DNA of 64,000 nucleotides from positions 6,367,001-6,431,000 of the forward strand of contig NZ_CP036433.1 of assembly GCF_007751035.1 (NCBI RefSeq), given 5' to 3'. Source of the DNA: Lignipirellula cremea. Lineage in GTDB: Bacteria; Planctomycetota; Planctomycetia; Pirellulales; Pirellulaceae. Positions 24,334 through 33,841 of this stretch are shown piece by piece (position 1 is the first letter of the stretch; each line of letters opens with the position of its first letter). The position numbers were made by a program, and so were the translations under genes. The notes beneath the pieces were generated by a model. The model saw only the letters and a list, made by a program, of their open reading frames with translations, made no database searches and was not told the origin of the DNA.

Positions 24334-24891
24334 TCAGGAAGGGACTTCGTCGCTCGCGGCGGGTTCGTCGTCGTTCTCATCATCGGGCGGCTTGCCAGGC
24401 TCCAGCGGAGCAACCGGGCCTGCATACGCGTCGTAAATGGCCAGGATATTGAGCAGGCCGGCGACCACCGTATAGAGCGTTCCCAGCTCAAAAAAGTTGT
24501 GGAACGTATAGTTCCAGTCGGCCAGTCGATCGGAGCCGTTCGGTTCGTTCGGCCGCATCGGCGGGGCCATGATCTCCGTGATCGGTTCGAAACCCTTGCC
24601 GACCAGCACATTCTGCACCATGGCCGGGAAGGCAGGCGCCCCGACGCCCAGCTGGCAAATGTATTGCCAGCGGCGATCCATTTTGTTCCACGAGGCATAC
24701 ACCACATGACCGCCCCCCAGCGCCAGGCCGAAAAACCAGGTCGACAGGATGCAGATCATGAACAGCGCGCCCTTGGCGTAACGGCGCTGGTAAAGGTGGC
24801 CCGCGCCTGGCCAAAGCCATGCAAAAAACGCGGCGACGTTTTGATCGCGCAGATCAACGTCGAAAGGTGTGGGGGAAGGTTCCGCGTCCAT
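24334..24891 (-). CDS. DUF6677-like membrane protein with TM2-type motif
   Basis: A 185-residue membrane protein starting at ATG 24891. The first hydrophobic part A-F-F-A-W-L-W-P-G-A-G-H-L-Y-Q-R-R-Y-A-K-G matches the TM2-like pattern (a helix, then P-G-x-G-H-x-Y-x-x-x-x-x-K-G). A second helix F-M-I-C-I-L-S-T-W-F-F-G-L-A-L follows, then a long loop and a last helix near the acidic C-terminus. Planctomycetes share this arrangement in a family usually labelled DUF6677. It opens the minus-strand cluster leading to the Hsp70-like gene. Its role is unknown. Confidence 0.75.
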   Translation of the reverse strand: MDAEPSPTPFDVDLRDQNVAAFFAWLWPGAGHLYQRRYAKGALFMICILSTWFFGLALGGGHVVYASWNKMDRRWQYICQLGVGAPAFPAMVQNVLVGKGFEPITEIMAPPMRPNEPNGSDRLADWNYTFHNFFELGTLYTVVAGLLNILAIYDAYAGPVAPLEPGKPPDDENDDEPAASDEVPS

Positions 24892-25007
24892 AGTCGCATT
24901 TTCGTTTTTTGCGCCGGAAATTTCGAGTCAAGCCGTAGATTCTACCCGACTTGGGGTCGAAAACCAGGGCAGTGTCGGCGCCTGGCAATTTCGCCTGCCG
25001 CAACGGG

Positions 25008-26594
25008 TTATTCGGCCAGCGGCCCGATGTATTGCCGGGCGATTACCACATGATCGAGATACAAATGCTGATCCCGCGGCGAAGGATCCTTTCCCCCGTG
25101 ATAAACGTTCAGCCAGACTTGCTCCACCTTCAGGCGGTCGACATGGCGGAAGCGGATATCGGTCTTTTCAAACGCCAGGCGGCCGTCGATCCAGGTCCGC
25201 AGCTCGCCGTCTTTTTCCCCCGGCGTATTGAGCTTCACCTGCTGCTCCACACAGTACCAGCGATTGCTTTCCAGATACCCGCGGTAATCCCGCTGCCAGA
25301 GCCAGACATCGCCGTAGAAACCTTCCATATCGGCGTGGTAACAGTACGTACCGATCGGGTGCAGTCCGCCCAGCGGATTATCGGCGGGAACCGTTTTTGA
25401 GAACGCCCCGCGCGCGGACCAGCCATTTTCGCCGTTGCTTTTGCGGCCGCCCCAGCCGGCCACGCCGTACGTGCCGCTGACGCCAGGCATTTTGCCGCCG
25501 CTGACCGTCTGGTTCCAGTCGTCGGCCAGTCGCAGGTAGTAGCGAAAAAAGATCTCTTCGGGTTCTTCGCCTGTCTTCTTGCCGAATTTGAAGAGCGTGT
25601 TGAGCGCCGTGTTTTCTCCCTGGGCCATTTTGACTTTCAGGGCCTTTCCCCGCAGCGGCTGGAACATGAGGTCCTGGTCGTCCCCCACGATCGACAGCTT
25701 CTCTTTGACGGCGACTTGCGACCATTTCTTGTCCCAGAACGGCGTTTCAAAATCGGCCTGCAGCAGGACCTGCGGATCGTCGCCCAGGCCGCGGTCGCCG
25801 GGGAACTTCCGCGCCAGCCCCAGGAGCGGTTCCGACGGCGGTTCGGCATGCCCTTGCGAGCAGCGAAAGACGCCGACCTGGCACTCGCCGCTGCCATAGA
25901 CTTTTTCCACCACCAGCCGCAGCACCGCTTTCTTGAAACCCTTGCCGGTCGCCGCTTCGTCCAGATCGAAACGGATCAGCACCGGATTCTGGGAACCAAG
26001 GCGTAACTGCGGAGCGACGCCGCCCACGCTGCGATACGTCGAAGACTCCAGATAAATATCAGCGACGGCCGGCAGACGAATCGATTTGTCCCCTTCCAGA
26101 AGCAGTGCGGGACGGTTGGCGGCGACTTCGCTTTCGCGGCTGGCGATCACGAACTTGCGGCCGCCTGACAGAAGCCGCAGCAGCATGCCCTGATTGGGCT
26201 GCCGGCCCGACAGCCACTCCTGCACCAGGGGCGTCACATCAATCTCCAGCACGTCGCCAGCCATGACTGCGGCGGCGTCGACTTTCCCAAAGGGTTGCTC
26301 GCCCTGCGGACGATTGACTGCATCGGCCCAGTCGCCCAGAAAATTTCGCCAGGGCAGTTTGGCGGGAGCGTTGTAGTAATCGCGCGAAGCGCCATCGTCG
26401 CCGGAACCTTCCACCCAGTCGTCTTTGGCGGCATGGGCGTACGCGCTGGCAAAAACCAGAACCGCTGGCCAGCAAGCGAACCTGCCGACAGCTCGACACA
26501 AACCAAGAAAGCACAGCGCTCGGCGAGGAGGAAGCGGCGAGTCGCCCGTGGTCGAGACGCGCGGCTGCCCTGATACCGTGGGGAAGCGGTTCAT
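25008..26594 (-). CDS. Secreted protein with DNRLRE-like region and PL14-like lyase domain
   Basis: A 528-residue exported protein. The ATG at 26594 has AGGAG seven bases upstream; a long signal region ends near A-H-A-A (about residue 55). The first part (about 70-285) resembles the DNRLRE carbohydrate-binding type (L-E-I-D-V-T-P-L-V-Q-E-W, A-D-I-Y-L-E-S-S, V-L-I-R-F-D-L). The C-terminal part (about 300-525) resembles polysaccharide lyase 14 and related jelly rolls (F-F-R-Y-Y-L-R-L, M-P-G-V-S-G-T-Y-G, W-Y-C-V-E-Q-Q-V-K-L-N-T, W-I-D-G, L-N-V-Y-H-G-G, H-L-Y-L-D-H-V-V-I-A). A role in binding or cutting acidic polysaccharide is inferred from the family; the active site was not checked. Confidence 0.75.
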   Translation of the reverse strand: MNRFPTVSGQPRVSTTGDSPLPPRRALCFLGLCRAVGRFACWPAVLVFASAYAHAAKDDWVEGSGDDGASRDYYNAPAKLPWRNFLGDWADAVNRPQGEQPFGKVDAAAVMAGDVLEIDVTPLVQEWLSGRQPNQGMLLRLLSGGRKFVIASRESEVAANRPALLLEGDKSIRLPAVADIYLESSTYRSVGGVAPQLRLGSQNPVLIRFDLDEAATGKGFKKAVLRLVVEKVYGSGECQVGVFRCSQGHAEPPSEPLLGLARKFPGDRGLGDDPQVLLQADFETPFWDKKWSQVAVKEKLSIVGDDQDLMFQPLRGKALKVKMAQGENTALNTLFKFGKKTGEEPEEIFFRYYLRLADDWNQTVSGGKMPGVSGTYGVAGWGGRKSNGENGWSARGAFSKTVPADNPLGGLHPIGTYCYHADMEGFYGDVWLWQRDYRGYLESNRWYCVEQQVKLNTPGEKDGELRTWIDGRLAFEKTDIRFRHVDRLKVEQVWLNVYHGGKDPSPRDQHLYLDHVVIARQYIGPLAE

Positions 26595-26660
26595 CGAGGC
26601 TCCTGGCGGCCCGGCGATTGACCAGGGCCGCGTGCTGAAAATTGCCGGTCGGAGAAGAGT

Positions 26661-29546
26661 TTAGAGCTGGCCAAGCCGTTTGGAGACTCGGCTTGATGCG
26701 GTGCTGGCCTCTTTGAACAGCTGACTGTCGTGCAGTAACGGCAAGAGGGCGCCGGTCTCCGCGTCGACAAACTGCAGCTCGCAATTGTCCCCGATCAGAC
26801 CGCCAGCGAGCATCCATTCGACGGAATGCGATCCTGCGGGCAGGGACAAATTATAAGTATCGTTCTTGCTGCGATCGTCGCCGACTGTGCCGACGACCTT
26901 GCCGTCGATTTTCAGGGTCAGCAGGCCGCCAGCGGTCGATCCGCCCCGATGAATCACACTCACCTGCTGCTGTCGCGCAAGCTGCAGGTTCCCTTTGAGA
27001 TGCACCAGCAGCCGGCCGCCATTGGCGGGCTGTAGCAAAAGCGACTCCACTTCGTCATGAGCGATCGCCTTGCCCGGCACGTACTGCAGCAGGACGCCTG
27101 TGTCGGCCTGATTCAAGGCGACCCGGCCGATCAAACCCTGGTAACCGGATGCGGGACCAAAGGCCGCGTCCGGCGCGACTGCGTCCCCCAGTTGCTCGTT
27201 GATCTGAGCGATCTTCTGCTGCAGATCCTGTCGGTCGAGGGCAGGGACGCCGAGCAGGGCGGACTCCAGGCGGACCTTGCCGCGCCGCAACATGGCGGAC
27301 TTCGCCGGGTCTTGCCGTCCTTTCGCTAGATCAACCCATTCCTGTCCGATTTTTATCAGCTGCTGGGGATCTTCGGGCGAGTCCAGATCCTGCCGGGCCG
27401 CAGCGGCGATGGCCGCATCGCCCCCAGCCGCCAGGTGAGGCAAACCGCTTGCCCAGTCGTGCTCGACAAAACACAGATACATACCCAGATTCTGGTTCGC
27501 CTGGGGATCGCCCGGCGAAGCCTGCAGACGCTCCCGCGCTGCGTCGGCATAGGCGCCCTGGACTTTGAGCTTCTCAAGCGATTCGGTGCGGTCCCGCAGC
27601 GCCACTTTGAGCGGCGGATCCGAAAGGCGGGCGACCGCTTTGTTCAGCTGGTCTAGCAGACCCGCGGCGTCATCAAAGCGATGGGCCGTTTCCATCTGGT
27701 CGAGCAAAGGCATTGCCAGTTGCACCGCCAGCATGCGTTGATCGGCAGTCGTGCGACCGGCCAGGTACTTCTCCAGCAAGACGGCCTGCTGGGCAAAGGG
27801 TTCCATGTTGTAACTAGAGCCGATCGCCTCGGCCGCCTGCCAGGCGAGGGTCAGGTCGCCGCCGGCAATGGCCGCCTCGCTGGCTTCGGACAGCAGCGCG
27901 TACCTGGTCAACGGATCAAACTCGTCGCGCCCCGTTTTGAACAGTTTGACCGCCAGCAGCCCTTTGGCGGCAGGCGCATTGAAGCGGTAGTCGTCCTGGA
28001 AAACTTTGCGGACCTTGCTGACGGCTGTCGCCAGATCGCTGTCGGCAGGACGTTCCCAGCGGCCGGAAAGCACGCCGGCGCCGTTCTCTTTGGTGGTGGC
28101 GAAGCCGCCGTCGCCGCCGCCGGGCAGTTCAAAGACTTCGGGCTCAAGGCGAACGGACGCGATCTCAAACTCGCCGTCCTGGGCGTCCAGAAACAACCCT
28201 TCGGCATGATTGATATGGCTCGGCAAACGCAGAGTGCGCACATCGCCCGCCCAGCGATAAACGGACGTTTTATCGACTTCCAGCTCCAGCGTGGGACCGC
28301 TGAGAATGCAGCAGAGCAGATGGGTCTGCCCCTCCTCCAGCAGCCGGCCCTTGTGGGTCGGCTCGCCATATTCGGGGTCGCGCAGATCGCGCCCGTTGAC
28401 CAGCGACAAACCGCTGTGATCGGTGGTGTCCACCAACGCATCCAGCTCAAGAATGACGCTGGCCTTTCCCTGAACCATTAACCCGATCCGTAGCGATCCT
28501 GTTTTGGAGCGCCGCCGGGCGACAATGGAAAGGCGAAAGCTCCCGGGAACCGGATCCGGCGTCGGAAGCAGAACGAGGTTATCGCCCGCGTCGCCGCCCA
28601 CGATCAGGTTTGGGCCCAGTCGTCCCGCCGCCCCCATCAAAATGGCCTTCGTCAGATCCAGGTCTTTCAGCAGGTCCTCGCCGGCAGAGATTCCCGCAGG
28701 AGGATCGCCGGCTCCTGTGAGGGGAACGCCTTCGCCCCCCGGCGTGACAGGAGCGCCATCAGCGGGTGGACGCGTATCAATCGCTGGAGCAAACGGATCA
28801 ACCAGCGGCGGCTTCACGACGGCGACGGGATCCGTCGGATTGCTGAGTGCGGGCTCGACAGCCGGTTCGTCCGCGACCGGGGGGCTGCTGCTTTCGACGA
28901 CGCTGGCAGGATCGGCGGCCGTCCCTGAGGAGGCGACCTCCTGGCCGGCCTGTTCCCCTGGCGAAGCGGCGATGGCGCTGGTCGACGCGTTTGCACCCGT
29001 GGCCGGAGCAACATCGTGGAACGACTCCGCGGCCGGCGGCTGGGACAGGTACCAGAAGCCGGCGCCCACCAGGCCGATCACCAGCAAAACCAGCGCAACC
29101 AGCGAAATGAGAACCTCTACCTTGAACTTTTTACGACGTTTCCCGACCGCCCTGGCGGGGTTCACGCTGATTCCCGCTCGCGGCTGTTTACCGGCCACTG
29201 GCGGAGCAACCATCGCCGGGGAAGCGCCCCCTGCAGATACCGGCATGGCGACCGGCGCCGCGGCCAACTGCTGCTGGTGCAACTGGGCGTCGTAAGCGGA
29301 TTTTTTTTGCGGATCGAGCAGGCTGACCCGGGCGGTGGAAATATGGTTCAGCACCCGCTGGGAATCGACGGCGTATTTACCGGCCTGGTAATTGCGAACA
29401 TGCGCCATGCGCTGATCGGCCGCGTTCTCGATCACATCGAGATTCGCTTCAAAACGCGCTACACCCAACAGCCGGTAGTGATCGGCCGGCTGTTCGTGCG
29501 GCGGAATCCCCAGCCACTGATAATAAGGGTCAAATTGCGATTCCAT
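26661..29546 (-). CDS. Large membrane protein with J-like N-terminal region
   Basis: A 961-residue protein. The N-terminus (D-P-Y-Y-Q-W-L-G-I-P-P-H-E-Q-P-A-D-H-Y-R-L-L-G then A-D-Q-R-M and S-Q-R-V-L-N-H-I-S-T-A-R-V-S-L-L-D) is a planctomycete module found in kinases and other signalling proteins; it looks like a degenerate J domain without the H-P-D signature. One membrane helix (about 150-175: V-L-I-S-L-V-A-L-V-L-L-V-I-G-L-V) leads to a Pro/Ala/Val-rich linker and a long helical extracytoplasmic part. The C-terminus has a lectin-like beta domain (S-H-S-V-E-W-M-L-A-G-G). The ATG at 29546 is preferred to a TTG six codons upstream because GAGAAAG lies just before it. Function is unknown. Confidence 0.8.
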   Translation of the reverse strand: MESQFDPYYQWLGIPPHEQPADHYRLLGVARFEANLDVIENAADQRMAHVRNYQAGKYAVDSQRVLNHISTARVSLLDPQKKSAYDAQLHQQQLAAAPVAMPVSAGGASPAMVAPPVAGKQPRAGISVNPARAVGKRRKKFKVEVLISLVALVLLVIGLVGAGFWYLSQPPAAESFHDVAPATGANASTSAIAASPGEQAGQEVASSGTAADPASVVESSSPPVADEPAVEPALSNPTDPVAVVKPPLVDPFAPAIDTRPPADGAPVTPGGEGVPLTGAGDPPAGISAGEDLLKDLDLTKAILMGAAGRLGPNLIVGGDAGDNLVLLPTPDPVPGSFRLSIVARRRSKTGSLRIGLMVQGKASVILELDALVDTTDHSGLSLVNGRDLRDPEYGEPTHKGRLLEEGQTHLLCCILSGPTLELEVDKTSVYRWAGDVRTLRLPSHINHAEGLFLDAQDGEFEIASVRLEPEVFELPGGGDGGFATTKENGAGVLSGRWERPADSDLATAVSKVRKVFQDDYRFNAPAAKGLLAVKLFKTGRDEFDPLTRYALLSEASEAAIAGGDLTLAWQAAEAIGSSYNMEPFAQQAVLLEKYLAGRTTADQRMLAVQLAMPLLDQMETAHRFDDAAGLLDQLNKAVARLSDPPLKVALRDRTESLEKLKVQGAYADAARERLQASPGDPQANQNLGMYLCFVEHDWASGLPHLAAGGDAAIAAAARQDLDSPEDPQQLIKIGQEWVDLAKGRQDPAKSAMLRRGKVRLESALLGVPALDRQDLQQKIAQINEQLGDAVAPDAAFGPASGYQGLIGRVALNQADTGVLLQYVPGKAIAHDEVESLLLQPANGGRLLVHLKGNLQLARQQQVSVIHRGGSTAGGLLTLKIDGKVVGTVGDDRSKNDTYNLSLPAGSHSVEWMLAGGLIGDNCELQFVDAETGALLPLLHDSQLFKEASTASSRVSKRLGQL

Positions 29547-30028
29547 GAATCTTTCTCGTGACAAGAATCCGGCGGGGGACGACGAACTGGCAGTCGAGGC
29601 CAGCAGTTGGCATGGCGCGCAGCGGCGCTCCGGCTCACGAATTTTTCGCCCTCGAAATGGACGCCGCCCGGGTCCGAAACGTTCCCCGCGGCATCACGTT
29701 TCTTCACCTCGAAGCTAGTTGATTTCCCGTCGCCATGCAAGAAGCACCAGGGTTGTGGTTGATATTTGTCTGACGCGGCCGCGCCTTGAACTGAATTTTA
29801 CGTTGCCTTCGCCCCACGCGGAATGGCAAACGTCCCCAGTTTCGCCAAGCGTTCTGCAAATGCGAAACGGGAAAACCCGCAAATTCCTGCCCGCAGGCCC
29901 CCACCTGCCCGAATACCCTCATTTGCCAAGGCCCCGCCCCTAGGCTGGCCCTGCAGATCCCGCAGGAACATGCGAGAACCCTGTTGATCAATGCCTGTTG
30001 ATCATTCGGATCCCTTTCACCCTCGCCC
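29547..30028. other. Gene-free region between the J-like and glycosyltransferase genes
   Basis: About 480 bases separate the start of the J-like gene from the stop of the glycosyltransferase gene, both on the minus strand. The only structure seen is a 10-base direct repeat (CTGTTGATCA at 29981-29990 and 29995-30004). The small open frames have no ribosome binding site. Confidence 0.5.
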
Positions 30029-31774
30029 TCAGGCGACTCGCTGGGGGCTGGCGGCCGCCGGCGACTGGAAGCGATCAAGGATCTGGCCCGGATGATGATC
30101 GTTCCGCCAGGTTTCTGAGAACGCCAGGCTGGAAGCTCGGTAGTGGTCGTAGTGATCCAGCATGTCGTTCAACAATCGCGGGATGTCCTCTTGCGCATCA
30201 AAAGCCAGTCCGACACTGCCCAGCGGACGAAGTCGCCCGTCTTCCTCCGCCGGAAGGGTGATGGCGGTCAGGTTTTCCAGCTCTAGATCACGCTGGTCGT
30301 AGGCGTTTTCCAACTCCGCCTGGATGCGAACCGTCTGGGGCTCCAGATGGAACAGACCGGCGACGGCGTCTCCCTGGTGAAAGCCGGCAATCGCGGTCGA
30401 GCTGGCAACCAGGCTGTTTTTTCGATCGAACTGCTGGCACCGCAGGCGCACCAGGGCGCCAGGTTCCGCCGGAGCGCGCCAGCGAAAGCGGAGCAGCAGG
30501 TCGGCGGCAGGCGTTTCGAGATTCAGCGGGAACGCCGCCGGCCCCGCATCGGCTTGCAGCAGGGACCGCCGCGCCAGGACCGACTCCTGTCGCTCGGGAT
30601 GGGTCGCCAGTTGTTGATAGTGGTCGCGACTGGCCTCGGCAAACTGCTCCGCCAGCCAGCAACCGGCCGGGGTGATTACGGGAACGCCTGCGGCCAGCAT
30701 TTCCACCAGTACGCCGCTGCAGCGGGCGTAATATCGTCGTCCGTCATACAGAAAGAGGCCGATATCCGCGCGTTGAATCAGTTCCGCGTACTGCTCCATC
30801 GAGAGCGGATGCGGCGGCGTCACAATGGCGTCGTCGCGTAACTGGCCCGTGGACCGGATTGCTCCGACCGTTTTGTGGATCTGCCGGGCGCTGCCTTGCA
30901 CCACCAGTTGAACGCGTCCCTGGGATCCCAGTTCCGGCGCCAGTCGCGTGACCAGTTCCCGCAGATGACGACGTCCTTTTTCCCGGCGGAAATACCCGCC
31001 ACAGGTCACCCGCCGACGTTCCCCTGTCAGCGCCGAAGAACCGGAATCGTCGACGACCGAGTCAGCCGGCTGGATGGCCGGATTCACGGGATACGGCATC
31101 GCTTCAAAATGGGCTACGCCCAGTTGCTGGTACTGCGCGGCCAGTTCCGGGGTGGTGTTATACAGGGACAGTCGCTGCCCGGCGGCCTGCGCCAACGAGC
31201 GGGAAAAACTTCGCCGCATTTCGTCGGAACGATCGGTCTGGACCGGATATTCACCGGGTCGGCCTTCGAAAACATCAAAATGGAACTGCAGGCGCCAATC
31301 CACATTCCGCGATGCGGGGTCCACCTGGAAGTACATCACCAGGCCCTCAAGATCCAGCTCCGACAAAGTCGGCACAAACACCTGGTCGCCCGGCGCCAGC
31401 GGATACTGGGAGAAGACCTCGCTGCAGGAGGCCAGAAAGTTCTGCAGATGGCGAGTCCGTCCTTGCGTATGTCGCCACTTTCGCCAGGGACGGATGACCG
31501 CCTGACGAAGCCGATGCGACCAGCGCTGGGCTCGGCCGGGCTCCACGTACGGACGACTGAAAAAAGCACAATAAGGGGAATAGGTGTCGTCAGAAAAAAC
31601 GGGCAACACCTGCCAGCTTGGATCAAACTCCTCCGCAGCCGAAAAGTCCCGGTGTACGGCCAGAATCACCTGGTCATAGCGATCCTGGGCCTGACGACAG
31701 GTGTGCAGCGCGTATTCATAGTGATGGCCGCCCACGCCTCGCAATGAATGGTCCAAAAGATAGAATTTCGACAT
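30029..31774 (-). CDS. Glycosyltransferase family 4-like protein
   Basis: A 581-residue soluble protein with a GT-B pattern. The N-terminal Rossmann half begins F-Y-L-L-D-H-S-L-R-G-V-G-G-H-H-Y-E-Y-A, where G-G-H is the acceptor-side glycine motif. The donor half contains V-T-C-G-G-Y-F-R-R-E-K-G, H-P-L-S-M-E-Q-Y-A-E-L-I-Q-R-A-D-I-G-L-F-L-Y-D and the E-x7-E-like region G-V-L-V-E-M-L-A-A-G-V-P-V-I-T-P. About 130 C-terminal residues (after about 440) form an extra beta domain with no clear match. The start is the ATG at 31774. No other sugar-export genes are adjacent, so the acceptor is unknown. Confidence 0.8.
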   Translation of the reverse strand: MSKFYLLDHSLRGVGGHHYEYALHTCRQAQDRYDQVILAVHRDFSAAEEFDPSWQVLPVFSDDTYSPYCAFFSRPYVEPGRAQRWSHRLRQAVIRPWRKWRHTQGRTRHLQNFLASCSEVFSQYPLAPGDQVFVPTLSELDLEGLVMYFQVDPASRNVDWRLQFHFDVFEGRPGEYPVQTDRSDEMRRSFSRSLAQAAGQRLSLYNTTPELAAQYQQLGVAHFEAMPYPVNPAIQPADSVVDDSGSSALTGERRRVTCGGYFRREKGRRHLRELVTRLAPELGSQGRVQLVVQGSARQIHKTVGAIRSTGQLRDDAIVTPPHPLSMEQYAELIQRADIGLFLYDGRRYYARCSGVLVEMLAAGVPVITPAGCWLAEQFAEASRDHYQQLATHPERQESVLARRSLLQADAGPAAFPLNLETPAADLLLRFRWRAPAEPGALVRLRCQQFDRKNSLVASSTAIAGFHQGDAVAGLFHLEPQTVRIQAELENAYDQRDLELENLTAITLPAEEDGRLRPLGSVGLAFDAQEDIPRLLNDMLDHYDHYRASSLAFSETWRNDHHPGQILDRFQSPAAASPQRVA

Positions 31775-32247
31775 CAAAACACCGGCGATTTGGCGGATAA
31801 ACTAGAGAGATATTGGCCTAGCGTGCCAAAACCGAAAAATTGCAGCAAGGTCAGTTTTCACTGGAACTTGGGACCGACAAAAATCCTTACGAATTTCCCC
31901 AGAAAGCCTTGCAGTCCCATTCGGCGATGACTAGAATTTACACGGGTTTGAAAATAGCCCTCATTGATGCCCCACCTTCCCTCCCTCCCGATTTTTCTGC
32001 ATTTCATTCCGACAAGCACCCGGCGTTTCTCTTCAAGCGTTGGCCAAGTCTGAAGAAGTGGGATCGTTTTTTCCTGGTTGGTTGATTTTCCAGTCTGTTG
32101 AAACGGTTTGAGCAAAGCACTTCCAAGGTGGGGCTGTTTGCGCGAAAAGTTTCGATTCTATCGTTTGCTTTGCGTGCGAATTCCTTGACGCAAGATCCTC
32201 ATTCCTACCCCCATTTTCCTCGTTCCCCCCTATTCTTGGAGCAGTGC
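31775..32247. other. Intergenic region with DUF1559 leader
   Basis: The glycosyltransferase and the first DUF1559 gene diverge here. The last part carries TTGGAGCAG, seven bases before the DUF1559 start. The upstream in-frame extension of that gene lacks a ribosome binding site and is not counted. I see nothing else. Confidence 0.5.
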
Positions 32248-33258
32248 ATGAATCGATTCCGCCATCGTGGCTTCACCCTGGTCGAGCTGCTGGTTGTCAT
32301 TGCCATCATCGGCGTGCTGGTCGCTCTGCTGCTGCCGGCCGTTCAAATGGCCCGCGAAGCTGCCCGCCGCTCGGACTGTACTAATAAACTGAAGCAGGTC
32401 GGACTTGGTCTGCAGGGTTATCTCGACAGCAATAAGGCCTTCCCGCCGGGCAATATCGCGCTCACCAATGCGACGGGTTTCGTCAATACGAGCTCGACAA
32501 GCAACCAATCGTCTACCGGATGGGCCGTTCAGATTCTGCCGTTTGTCGAAGAACGCGCACTCTACAATCTGCTGCAGCCGTCGATCACGAACCACCAGGC
32601 TCCGAACGGCTGGAACGGCACTGGCACCGGTCCTACGGTTGGCGCCCAGTTGACGGGGCGCGCTAACCTGCAGGTGTTCATTTGCCCTTCGGATCCGAAA
32701 GCCAAAGGCGAATTTTCCTGGTCCACGAACACCGGTATTCGTGCCGGACGTTCAAACTACATCGCTAACTGGGGCATTGGCACACTCGCCCCCACTTCTG
32801 CCGCTGGCCTGATCAATCCCTTTAATGCCGACCGCTTCGTGCTCAATGATCCGTTCGGTGTGATGTATACGAACAGCGCGATCAGCGTTCAGCAGATCAC
32901 TGACGGCACCTCGACCACCTTCCTGGCTGGCGAGCGTCACAACAAATACCAGCTGGATTCCGCGGGCCTCGAAGCGCCGTTTTCTGGCGGTGACACAACC
33001 TGGGTAGGCGCCGGTAACTCCGACTACACCACGGGCACTGCCACGACGCCCGCGGGCAACTGGGCTCCCCACAACATGTCGTTCTGTTTTCGCGGCCCCA
33101 ACCGCGACTTCAGCCGCGGTTTCAGCAGCCAGCACCCGGGCGGTTCCCAGTTCGTCATGTGCGACGACAGCGTCAACTTCATCTCGGACACGGTCGACAT
33201 CAACGTTTATCGTCGGCTTTCCCGTCGTAACGACGGCTATCCGACCCAGGTGCCTTAG
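32248..33258 (+). CDS. DUF1559 pilin-like protein, copy 1
   Basis: A 336-residue protein of the planctomycete DUF1559 family. The N-terminus has the prepilin signature R-G-F-T-L-V-E-L-L-V-V-I-A-I-I-G-V, with cleavage expected before the F, so it should be processed by a prepilin peptidase and placed in the envelope. The family core follows with R-R-S-D-C-T-N-K-L-K-Q and G-D-T-T-W-V-G-A-G. The C-terminal motif is H-P-G-G-S-Q-F-V-M-C-D-D, that is H-X9-DD instead of the usual H-X9-DG. GGAG precedes the ATG. It ends 57 bases before a strong hairpin terminator. It is the most divergent of three consecutive copies. Confidence 0.95.
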   Translation: MNRFRHRGFTLVELLVVIAIIGVLVALLLPAVQMAREAARRSDCTNKLKQVGLGLQGYLDSNKAFPPGNIALTNATGFVNTSSTSNQSSTGWAVQILPFVEERALYNLLQPSITNHQAPNGWNGTGTGPTVGAQLTGRANLQVFICPSDPKAKGEFSWSTNTGIRAGRSNYIANWGIGTLAPTSAAGLINPFNADRFVLNDPFGVMYTNSAISVQQITDGTSTTFLAGERHNKYQLDSAGLEAPFSGGDTTWVGAGNSDYTTGTATTPAGNWAPHNMSFCFRGPNRDFSRGFSSQHPGGSQFVMCDDSVNFISDTVDINVYRRLSRRNDGYPTQVP

Positions 33259-33315
33259 TGAGTGCTGCTGGTTAGCCAGCATGACTTCGAGCTTTGCCTG
33301 AGTTGAAAAATTGTA

Positions 33316-33352
33316 AATGCGGCCGCGAGAATTATTGCGGCCGCATTTTTTT
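33316..33352 (+). terminator. Rho-independent terminator after DUF1559 copy 1
   Basis: The arms AATGCGGCCGC and GCGGCCGCATT enclose a ten-base loop and are followed by a run of T. The stem is perfect and GC-rich. Confidence 0.9.
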
Positions 33353-33841
33353 ATGCGCCGATCCTGTTTGCCGCGTGGTGGAACGAGCTCCTATCGAGGA
33401 TACCCCCATGAATAGCGGGTGGAAATACGCACGACCAGGTCTCACGGGAAGACCAATCACAGGCATAAAGGAGAATCTTTAAATCAGCGGGTGACGGGGA
33501 TCCGCCGCTTTTTCCCCATTCCGCTCTGGCTGGGAAAGTTTTTGTCTGCGCCAGGAATCGCGGGAAAAACATAGGTTTTTGCCACTTTGCAAGAAATTCC
33601 CCAGGAGATTTGCAGGAGAAACCGCCGCCATTTTCTGGCATGTTCAACAAAAAACTGCTAGAATCCCCAAGAAGTTTTAATGAGTTTCCGTTCAAATTTT
33701 CTAGAATCGTGGGAACTTCGCTAAAACCTCATTGAATGATGTCTGCACTTGGCTTCGCCGGTTCTCTAGCAAGGCCTCTTTTCGCAGCAACCTTATCTTA
33801 CTCGTCTCTTCATCTGTTCAAGACCTTTTCTGGAGCAACCC
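33353..33841. other. Intergenic region before DUF1559 copy 2
   Basis: No gene is seen in these bases. The last 63 (33779-33841) are a leader closely similar to that of copy 3, including TTTTCTGGAGCAAC with the ribosome binding site. The upstream AT-rich stretch around 33650-33760 probably holds the promoter, but I cannot assign boxes with confidence. Confidence 0.5.
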
